Positions 35,619-45,146 of a stretch of 64,000 nt of DNA are shown here, in pieces. The notes below the pieces were generated by a model. The model did not search any database and was not told the DNA's origin. It was given only the letters and a program-made list of their open reading frames with translations. Source of the stretch: Pestalotiopsis fici W106-1. Lineage: Eukaryota; Ascomycota; Sordariomycetes; Amphisphaeriales; Sporocadaceae. The DNA lies in NCBI RefSeq assembly GCF_000516985.1, contig NW_006917099.1, positions 2,496,685-2,560,684 on the forward strand, read 5' to 3'. Within the stretch, counting starts at the first letter, position 1; every line of letters begins with the position of its first letter. The translations under genes were made by a program, and so were the position numbers.

Positions 35619-36272
35619 ACAGTGTTGGCGGCTTTTGCGGCAGAGCATGGAATAGACCATGCCATTATTTCATAGGGTACACGATCAAGAAGTGATACTG
35701 TATAACATAAACCAGAAAGCAGTCAATTTGGAATATTTTTTGCCTCGAAAGCAATTTTCGCATGAATGTAACCATTGTTCATCTGAATAAAGAGTCATGC
35801 ATATGTGTTCTGAGCATTTGCAACAGGTCCAATCACCCGGTCTCCCGTAAATCAGCTTGTTCTGTTCATTCGAAAACAGTGTTGTCGTCAATCAGTGCAT
35901 GTGGTATTGTGTGGACTAGACATAAAGAACGGGACTATATGCAACATTATGAATTTTGCCGTACCTCTCTAGGTGACAGAAGTCTTAATAAACCGCTTTT
36001 AATCTAGCAGTAAGGACTCATGAATGAACCATTTCATCAAGCAGCCTACAAGTTTTACTGTCATGCTTGACTTGGAAGTCTACCTATGATTCTCACTGAA
36101 TTCGGGCGGCTAAATCACTCTTTCGTCTCTTGTATTCAAGCGTTCTAGTATATTCCGTTTAGATTTTGTCTCTGTCCAAGATTTTTATCAAGCGCAATGT
36201 AGTTCCTTCTTCCATCCAGTGCCCGAAAGCAGACTGTGCAGCGGCGAGTACCGTATCTCGGACCTCAAAACC
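35619..36272. other. convergent 3' spacer
   Basis: About 650 bp between the PhyH-family gene and the 3' end of the polyol dehydrogenase pseudogene. Nothing is recognised. Confidence 0.5.
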
Positions 36273-37246
36273 TCAAACCTCCTGATTTTTGATTATAACC
36301 TTTAATTCTTTCCCACTGGCCACCGCTTCAAAGGCATCTTTCGCTCGCGAGAGTGGAATTATGGCCGTGATGAGCGGACGGAGATCAACGACGCCACGGG
36401 CTAGCATGTCAATGGCGGACGGAAAACAGGAGGCGGTATAACGTGTAATTCCTAGAGCGCAGAAGTTGATGTTAGCATGGAGTGTCTCTATTATCAAGCC
36501 AACTACATTGAACTTGGCCCATTTACCTCTAATGTCCAACTCCTTATTTGTTACCGCAATTGTAGGAAACACATGGGTCTGAACGTGGCCCAGTCCAACT
36601 TGGAGATCTATTGTAAACATAATCATCAGCTGGTGAACTCATTTCCCGCTATTCTGGGGCTCTTTGGATCAGGTGTGGTAGACGTTTCTTACAGATGCCA
36701 CCCTGCTTGCAAATCGCGACGCCATGGAGCATGGCGTCCTCAGCACCACTGGCTTCGATGACCCTGTCGACACCGCCCTCGGTATTGAAGCCGCACTGTT
36801 CAATGATATCAAGCATACGTTGCCGCGCACACTCCCATCTTCTGTCTCCTTCTGTTTGTGCATGGTCTCCACCATTCGCTTCGCTATCCCCTAATGTTGC
36901 ATCGTTACTCTCAACATGAAAGCCGTTGGTCTTGGTCGGCGGAGGTGCGCTCGGGATGGGATCAATATGAAAGACGTGGTCGATGATCGGTTTTCCTGTG
37001 AGTGGCGAAATGTACTTCTTCGCAAAGTCGACTCGCGAAGGGCTGATATCAAATGCCACGATCTTGCGTGCGGAATACGCATGCCCAACAGCGGCAGTGA
37101 TCAGGCCGATAGGACCACAGCCACTACAAGGTAAGCAAGTCGATAAATATAAGAGAACCGACAGGATTTGGAGAACTCACAAAATTGCGAGGGTCTGATG
37201 GGCGGCCAAGTCTGCACGTTTGCCAATTTGAACACCAATCTAGATA

Positions 37247-37467
37247 TGTGACGGGACATTCACTCCATACACTTATAGTTCTCAAGGGGATCTTTAAATT
37301 AGACTAGTTAAGCTCCATAGGAGCTCCTGGATAGGTATATAGATACGACCTACCCTTTATTTTATTTATATAAAATTAGATTATTTTTAATTATTTATTT
37401 ATGCCTATATACCGCTTTTATTAGGTGATATCGAAACCTTAGATTATAAGCTCCTTTAATTGTTATA
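37247..37467 (+). repeat. left (5') LTR
   Basis: A 221-bp direct repeat, less mutated than its partner at 40728-40948. It starts TGTGACGGG and ends TTGTTATA, directly after the target copy AGATA. Confidence 0.9.
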
Positions 37468-38249
37468 ATTATAAGCCCGGTATATACGTAGCTAAGCTAT
37501 TATTAAATTTTCCGCATATTTATATTATTTAGTGGGATGCTAGCGGAACCTAATTTTTAAAATTTAATTTTTAAGATTCCGACTAATATTTTAACCTTAA
37601 TTTTTAAAATTAAAGCATTAGAAACCCCGTTTTTTTATAGAAAATGTTATCCTACGCGAGCTTCGATATTTAAAGCTATACGGTTAAAATTAAGCTTATT
37701 TATTAAAAAAACTGGGTAGCTTGGTTTTTATAATACCGGTTTTTTTCGGAATAAGACATTATTTAAGATTATACTAATCCTAAATCGACGAAATTATGGC
37801 TATAGGCTAGATAGCCCTTTTTAATGGAAATTTACAAATTTAAGCTTTAATATTAGTTCGAAAACGACCTAATTTAGCAGATTTCCGATTAGAATAAAAA
37901 AGATTTAAATATTAAAGGAAATAAATTTATTTTTTCCGAGCTTTTTTACTAAAAAAAGTTTTTCGAGGGATATTTTTTAGAATTTAAAACTTTAGCGTTT
38001 AACTTTAAAAAAGAATTTGTTATTTAATAATATATTAATAAGCTTAAAAAATAAGTATAAGATTTTATAAATATTAAGCTTTAGATTATTATATTTATAA
38101 AAGCTTTAAATTAAAATAACTATATTATTCGGAATTTTTGTTATATATTTTAAAATTTAATAGCTTTAACCGAAAAGGATTTATTAAAGTAGGTTTTTAA
38201 AAAATATAAAAACGTATTTATTAAAGTTAATCGAGTTTAAAACCTTATT

Positions 38250-38770
38250 ATTTAGTGTTCTAAGGTATGATTGGTGGATCATAAACTTAGGCACAGGGAA
38301 GCGTTCATATGATTCGTAGAATCAGGCCGTGGAGGGTAGTTATAGGACTGTATAACTAATTTATTAAAGCTTAAGGAAAGAATAACTAATTACGGAGGAA
38401 TAACTACCTTTTATACCCATAAAATCAACTAATAAGAACATTCTAAAGTATATTACTAATAAACTAGATTTATAATCAAGTTAATTAATAATAAGGTTAA
38501 TTTATAATCGAAAAAACCATCGAAATCTATAGATTTCTATAGTATGGGTTACCTTATAACCTAGGGCCACTATGGCCAGGTGCACTAGCCACACTTAGTA
38601 GGGCTGGATCCAGTGGAACGTTCCACTGGATTCCAGTGGGTTCCAGTGGCCATAGTGGCCACAACAGTCAACTGTAATAACTTGTTGACTATACAGCACT
38701 GTGAACAGTGGCTATAAGTGGTGCTATACTAACTGTAGGTCAGTACAGGGTAAGTTCCACTGATTTCCTA
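38250..38770. repeat. low-RIP island nested in the retroelement
   Basis: About 520 bp inside the retrotransposon keep balanced base composition while both sides are AT-rich and RIP-like. Part one (38256-38440) begins TGTTCT and ends AGAACA, like a small solo LTR, but no target duplication is visible. Part two (38565-38660) is a nested hairpin: 14-bp inverted arms at 38565-38578 and 38647-38660, with a perfect 22-bp palindrome at 38609-38630 between them. A later insertion of one or two small elements is the simplest reading. Confidence 0.5.
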
Positions 38771-40727
38771 TATATCGTTATTTAACGATATCTCGATGGG
38801 TTTTATAGCTGTTATAACGATATAATATGCGTTATAAAGCTAATTTTATGCATTATACGATGCTATATTAACATCCGTGCAATAATAAGGTAATTTTAAT
38901 TATAATTCGGAATTAATTTTTAATACGCTTTTTAGCGTTTTTATAGTTATAAAAGGCAAACGTATAACCGATTATACGGGGATCCTTAGCCCAGAAAGTT
39001 AATTAGTAGTTTTCGAAAAATAAAAAAGGGGATATTTATAAAGCAATATAATTATAATTATTATTAAAGCAGCGCTTATAATAGTTTTTATTTTTAACGG
39101 TATAATATAGCCTATTAAAACGGCCTTTTATAGCGTTTTTTAAATAACGAAAGCAGGGCTTTTAAGGTTCGCTAATAATACGCTTAAAAGGTTTTTTGGA
39201 CGAGGAAGGAGGATTAGGAGTGCTTTTTAAAAAAGTCGGCTTTTTTATATTACGGTAAAAGGGATTTTAAGCTAAAGTTAAAAGTTTATTACGGCAAAAT
39301 TAATAAAAAGATTTAGGGATAAAAGTGTTGTTTTTAGTACGAATTAGAAGATTATCGGTTTTAATAAATTTAAAAACCTAAAATCGATAATAAAAGCGGC
39401 GGTTAAAATAAAAAGGGTTTTTAGGCTTATTAAAGCTAATAGCTTAAAATTTGCGAGCCTAATTAGCTTTACGATTTCGGTTAGCCTGCTTAATAAGAAA
39501 AAAATAACGGCTAAAAAGCTTATTAATATTAGTAAAAGATTTATTAAAACTTTTAAAATTAAAAACGCCAATTAAATTAATGCTAGCTATTAAAATATTT
39601 CGAAAAGCTTTAAATAGCTTTTTTTTAAAGGATTAGCCCTAAATTTAAAATTAGTTTTAAGCTTAGAATTAGGACTGCTAAATTTAAGGTTAATTTTAAG
39701 ATTAGGTTTTAATTCGAAAAAAAAGATTCGAAAGGTTAATAGGAGTTGCGCCCGGTATATTTTATACTTATATTTGCTCCGCCGAAGCTTATTAAGTTTA
39801 AAGATTTAGGTTAGGCGGGAATTTGTAAATAGGAAAGATTATAAGATTTTTAGGACGACGAAATTAGGGGGGAATAAAAATAAAACTAATAAATAATAGC
39901 TCGTTAAAAGGATTAAATTTAAAAGGTAAAGGCTGCTAAAAAAAAGCTTTGCTATTATTATTTCGGCTGGTTTTAGCTTTAGCGAGTTTAAAGGTAATTT
40001 AGGAACGACGATTAACAGTTTTATATTTAATAAAATAGTAAAATTAGTTATCGGAACGGCGAAAAATAATTAAAAATAAGCGGACGGAGCTTTTAAAGCT
40101 TTTATTACGCTTAAAAAAGGAGCGTTTATTTTTAAATATAGTAACGGCAAATTTTAAAAGCTTAATAACGATAGTAAATTTAAGGATAAAAAAAAGAAAA
40201 AAAAGGAGTTTAAAGTTAATAAAGCTTAAAAAGCTAAATTGAATAAATCCGGAGGAATTTAAAAAAATAGATATATAATAAAAAAAAAATAAAGCTCGGT
40301 ATATAAAAAGGAAATCTTCCTTTTATAAAAGGGAAAAACCTATGGTTAGGATTTATTAATTAGAAAATTAATTATTAATTTTAAAGCAAAAAATAAATTA
40401 ATAATAGATTTTTACGGATTAAGAAATCTAAGATCGGACGGAATAGGCAGTAGTTATTAATTTTAAAAAGGTAATTATTAATTTTAAAATTAGTTATTTT
40501 TTAAAAAGTTAGCTACGGGATCGTTTAAAGCCGAAAGAAAAGAGTTTACGGAGCTTAAAAAAGGTGGGATAAACGGACGTTAACAGAAACCAGGTTTTTG
40601 GTTAAATAATTATTTAATCGCCTAAAAAGAAATTGGAAACCGAAATTGGATATTAAAAATTAAGAATATATATCCTGAATATATAATTTTTAAGCTTTTT
40701 TGGGACGCTGGATTAGCTTAGGGGGTA

Positions 40728-40948
40728 TATAATAGGATATTTACTTTATATATTTACAGTTTTTAAAGGGATTTTTAAATTAAATTAATTAAGCTTTATA
40801 AGAGCTTTTAGATAGGTATATAAATACGACCTACCCTTTATTTTATTTATACAAAATTAAACTATTTTTAATTATTTATTTATGCCTATATACCGCTCCT
40901 ATTAGGTAATATCGAAACCCTAGATTATAAGCTCCTCTGACTATTATA
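40728..40948 (+). repeat. right (3') LTR
   Basis: The same 221 bp as the left LTR, separated from it by transitions only as far as I compared. It is preceded by the purine run AGGGGGTA and followed by the second target copy AGATA at 40949-40953. Confidence 0.9.
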
Positions 40949-41686
40949 AGATAATATTTAGCAGCGAGAGGAGAATAGCCGATCTGTTAAGATAAGCCTA
41001 CCGCAAGTGGCTGTATACTGCCAGCCACGTCCTAATCAACACATTTGGGTATATGAGGGGCCATGTCTGCAGGTAGAGCAAAGAATCTTGGTCATTGTTA
41101 ATGCCGAAAGGCGCGTTACACCTAGATAAAGCGTGGGCCAAACTCACCTTGACAGTGATCCATGGGTACCAGGCGCGCCACAGTATCGCATTGACAAACA
41201 TATATTGCTTCGACCGTTCTTGCAGTTTGTACATCGCCTGCAAGGGAGACCAGGTTCGACTGTCAAAGACGTGAGCATCTGCGCTATGATCATGGTTCTG
41301 CTTGTCCCTCTTTGCTCGCACGCGCAACAAAAGCTTCCAGAGTGGAATATTCGAAAGGACAACCACCTACTTGCAACCCTGTCACCAGGTTTGTGTGTGG
41401 TTACTTGGTCGCCTACAGCAATAACCTCTCCAGCGGCCTCGTGGCCCATGACAGTAGGCTCTACTATGGGGCGACCGCCAACACCCCCAGCCAAGTAGGC
41501 GTGCATATCGGAGCCACAAATGCCATTGGAAATAACCTTGACAAGCACACCGTCAGGCTGAAGTGTGGGCAGCGCAATGGGCTCTATGAGGATGATACGT
41601 GTCTTGACGAGTAGGCAGGAAGTGTTTGGCGGAAGGCCAAGTGCCTTGACATGAGAAGGTTGCACATGGGTACTACTAGGAGACAT

Positions 41687-42183
41687 GGCTGTTAGTTCTC
41701 AAAAAATGACCGTCGGTACAATAGATGTGAGTGGCTATGTCGGGATATTGAACGATATTTGTTGGCAGCCATGCTATTTCACAGGAATGCATGGACAGTA
41801 ATAAATCATTTTGGCATCAAGCAAAAAGCGTCTGTCTCGTCGCAGGTCCCACAGCTTGCCAGCAATATCGATGCATGACCGCTCAATCATCTACAACCGA
41901 ATACTGATCACCAAAGCAGGCTGCTAGCCACGTCGGTGTGAATCTATGGTGACCTGACCTGTTAATTGATGGACCTAGTCGGGTGAATCTAGATAGTGCA
42001 AATAACTGTATCACGCGGTACAATACACATAGTTCAGGCCAAGGGTCACAATAAGTGGAGACGTGTATTTGCCCGGCGGCACAAAAGAAGCCCAGTCTCA
42101 AGCCAAGTCTTGAACTTTATCAGTTTCAACCGTCTTCTCCATCCCCGCTACCACACTGATCGACTAACAGGCAATCAACAATC
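41687..42183. other. divergent promoter, dehydrogenase and regulator
   Basis: Some 497 bp separate the starts of the polyol dehydrogenase (leftward) and the Zn2Cys6 regulator (rightward). The arrangement suggests co-regulation or direct control. No further element is identified. Confidence 0.5.
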
Positions 42184-44663
42184 ATGACTTCACGTAGGGA
42201 TCAGGATGAAGGCCAAGATACAGCACCTAACTCGGCAGAGACACACGTGCTTAACAAGCGAAAGCGCAATGGCGTGAGTCACCCCACGAGCCTGGTCCTG
42301 AGCGCATACGAACATGCCTACCGGTGAATCTAACGAGTCGTTCTTAGCGAGCCTGCGATCGGTGTCACCGATTAGCTTGTAGAGTGAGTGAGCCCCGGGG
42401 ACGAGCCCACCCAGGAAGAAACGGTCTTTTCTGTGGAGCAGAACACAGACCGTGGTGCGGCACGGCTAATACCTGGGCTGGGTTTCTAGTGTTCGCCAGG
42501 CATAGAAGGCGTTGAGTGTAGCCGTTGCGAGGAAATGGCAGTTCCATGCACATATGAGCGGCCGGCCAAGAAGCGAGGGGTGAGCTGCCCCCTCCCCCAA
42601 GTGTCATGCCCGCGAGCACATCCTCGTTAGAAAAGCACCAACTCACAAGGTCCCAGCCGCCGCCTAGGAATCGCAGAGAATCAAATGCGACCGAGGTAGA
42701 ATCACAACAACCGCAATCGCGAACTCAAGTCTTGGAACAGACTACTATTGCGTCGGGTGAAGATGATGGCGAACATCCGCCCGACCTGACCACAGCGTCT
42801 CAGGATGAACGCACGTCAGCCTTCACCCCTAGAAGCGGTGGCAGATCTGAAGAGATTTTGGGAGGAGACCAATGCTGCAATGACAACGCCGGCAATCAAT
42901 CCACCAACAGTGGCCGGGTACCAACAGCTAGTGCCGAGTTCCCAGACGTGGTGCAGCCAGACGTCGTTGAGAAACTTGTTGAAGTCTTTCATCACACAGC
43001 ATATCCCTTGCGTCCCTATTTCCACTGGCCCACATACCGTGCACAGGTCCGAACCCGACAGTATCGTACTGACTGGGGCCTTTTGGACTTTTACCATGGC
43101 AGTGTGTACCATGGCATCTGGGCGTCTATGTGACGGGGTCTTGATGCCAAGTTTGGGCGGAGAACCCCTGCGCCTACAGGCCAATAGCTTGTTTAATAAG
43201 TGCTACAATGCTTCCATCAAAGCCTTTCCTGTCGATATATTAACTGTACCTGACGCCTACCATGCGATGAAGGCCAAGGCCATTCTGGCCTCCGCGTGTC
43301 TACAAGACGGGGACTGGCGAAAAGCAGTTGTCCACCTAGGCGATTACGCGTCACTATCCGCTGTGACTGGATTCTGTCAAGAGTCGAATTGGCCTGTGGG
43401 TATCAACGAAATCCAAAGGCAAGAAAGGCGTAGAGTACATTGGGGCGTATACCAACAAGAACAATACCTGTCCAGCAGCTTTGGCTTCCCGTCCCGCCAG
43501 CGTGAAGCAGACGCTATAGTCAAGTACCCAGCAGAAGTGTCTGATGACGAAGATATCACCCAGACCAGTGTATGTTGCCAGCTGGATGAACTATCTTTCC
43601 TCGTAGGCTGGAACTTTTGCACCGACCTGTATCGCCTTCTTGAACGTTTGAGAGGAAGCGCGAAAGCGGCGCCTCAGATGCCCCGTATGGAACCAGGGAA
43701 CAAGATTGAATCGCAGACCTTGAGAATGCTGCTTGTTGGTATCAACAAACCAAGCGTGCATCTTCGCTGCGCGATCGCGAGTGAACTGCTGGATGAATTG
43801 AGTAGCATACCAATGGCATTCTTCAACGCATCAAGCATTGTGTCGGTAGGTCTTTGATCGGCTCGTCACCGTTGACAAGCGCTGACCCGGTCCAGCTGCA
43901 TCACTTGGCACGCATTGGACACATCCTCAGTGATATAACCAAAGATACCCTCCCGATTTGGACCTATCTTCAGGTCCGAAATATTTTAATAGTGCTAGCT
44001 GATCTTCTCGAAAAGATTGAGTCGGCACGATTGTCGAATGCTGGTACAGCTTTAAAATTGCGGGCGGAAATTGATCGCATTGGAAACTGTATAAAGCAGG
44101 CGTCTCAAAATGACCAACAACAAACATCACAGCTTTCAATGAGCCAAAGCTTACTCACAGACTGGAGGAACGCATCTACGGGATCACCTGCAACAGAGTC
44201 GACAGATCGTACCAATGTAAGTCTCATGTTTCCCTGCAGCCAGTCGGCGGGCTCCTGGGCCTGGCGGTCTGAGAATGTGTATTGCAGTCTAACGAGATAC
44301 ACCCAAAAGCAGATGACGCGGTCCCCTGGCCCTCCCAATGGAAGCTCTAGGACGGCCATGCAAGTGTCTTCTCAGTATGCAGATCACGCGCGCGATTGGC
44401 CTCCAGGTGAAAGCATACTGGTTGGGCACGGTTTGGATTCCATGAGAGAAATTCAACGTCATACTAGTGTCCCAACCACGTTCAATCCTCTCATGATACC
44501 TCCAAACCATCAGGGCTACGGTGCCATCAGCATGTCCCAGCCTGGGACCATGCAGGAGCAGCAAGATATGCAATTTGATGCAGCTCATGGTCAGAGGCTG
44601 GGGGTGGACAATCTATTGTCGGGAGATTTCTTCTTTTCTCAATGGCCATATCTGGCAAGCTAA
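42184..44663 (+). pseudogene. Zn2Cys6 transcription factor, probably frameshifted
   Basis: Exons 42184-42273, 42348-42383, 42490-42579, 42636-43845, 43896-44216 and 44288-44663 can be traced. The DNA-binding cluster is spliced from exons 1-3 and has CX2CX6C-X8-CX2CX6C spacing (ACDRCHRLACRC, then VECSRCEEMAVPC), preceded by basic KRKRNG. The fungal transcription-factor domain follows (HHTAYPLRPYFHWP, later ERRRVHWGVYQQEQYLSSSFGFPSRQREA). Continuity needs a frame change at a four-T run (43089-43092): WGLLDF lies in one frame and TMAVCTMASGRL in the next. A second change near 44335-44350 separates DDAVPWPSQW from MQVSSQYADHARDW, although an alternative acceptor at 44311/44312 could avoid it. Sequencing error is possible. 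Its likely job was regulating the divergent polyol dehydrogenase and neighbours (inference). Confidence 0.65.
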
Positions 44664-45146
44664 CCCGGTGCAACCGAGATAACGAGAATATTAGAGATTT
44701 ACGTACATGCATCAATGCGACGCCAAACTTGTGGTATTCGAGCAAAGATGATGGAACAGCTGGTAGCCAAGATTCAAAAGCTGCCTACCTTGAGCAAAGT
44801 GTACGGCAAAAAGAAACTGTAACAATATCTCTGGGCATACCCCCATTACCTGCCTCAATAATGCCACAACATGTTTCAAGAGTAAAGAAATGTGGGTAAA
44901 GAGAGGTGGAAAAGTACATACAATAGGTTATACTTGAACATCTTGCATTTCAATACATAACCAGGCGTACAATACTGATTGCCGACCATAGAAAGAACGG
45001 CTTTGTGGCTTGAAATTTATGACATGATAAATTATTTACCGTTTATGATCCAACCGATCAAGGCTAATATTAACAAGCGGCCCAGCAGCGTGAATACAGT
45101 TTAGCCGGCTCGCTCAGTCACAATAAACGTATTAAAACGACACAAT
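44664..45146. other. spacer before the lactate dehydrogenase
   Basis: About 480 bp, mildly AT-rich, with no supported gene. It is the 3' region of the regulator and promoter of the L-lactate dehydrogenase gene. Confidence 0.5.

Larger units (their letters stand above)
37247..40948 (+). mobile_element. RIP-degraded LTR retrotransposon
   Basis: A complete element of 3702 bp with two direct 221-bp LTRs and a 5-bp target duplication, AGATA, at 37242-37246 and 40949-40953. The LTRs align end to end with essentially only C/T and G/A differences, for example TGTGACGGGACA against TATAATAGGATA. The left copy begins TG; the right copy and the 3' ends show TA where CA/TG would be expected. A short purine run (AGGGGG) precedes the right LTR, so the element reads rightward. 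The interior is very AT-rich with stops in every frame and no usable ORF. The length, less a nested island, is short for an autonomous Gypsy or Copia element, so it was internally deleted or non-autonomous. It lies within an intron of the polyol dehydrogenase gene. Confidence 0.9.
36273..41686 (-). pseudogene. polyol (xylitol/sorbitol-type) zinc dehydrogenase, disrupted
   Basis: Seven minus-strand exons can be traced: 41686-41371, 41259-41148, 41086-41002, 37239-37181, 37123-36693, 36607-36527, 36451-36273; about 420 codons. Zinc-dependent medium-chain dehydrogenase motifs are clear: NGICGSDMHAYL and MGHEAAGEV (catalytic zinc), the four-Cys structural zinc lobe (PCRRCTNCKNGRSNIC), and the nucleotide-binding GCGPIGLI. 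The nearest known roles are xylitol, sorbitol or L-arabinitol oxidation with NAD+. Two lesions stand out. The intron between exons 3 and 4 carries a 3.7-kb LTR retrotransposon. Exon 3 has an in-frame TAG at 41034-41032 where the family has Trp (CVD-stop-DVAGSIQPL). Other exons remain open, so the loss looks recent. It is divergent from a Zn2Cys6 regulator. Confidence 0.85.

Noticed and set aside
38256..38440. definite solo LTR
   Set aside because: TGTTCT/AGAACA ends are suggestive but the 5 bp on each side (TTTAG and TTCTA) do not form a target duplication.
39344..39571. 75-codon hydrophobic minus-strand frame
   Set aside because: It falls in the AT-rich RIP-degraded retroelement, where such Leu/Ile-rich frames arise by mutation.
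42805..43857. 350-codon frame starting at 42805 read as an independent gene
   Set aside because: Its first 95 codons overlap the true frame of the Zn2Cys6 protein; only the part after 43093 matches the family, which points to a frameshift in one gene.
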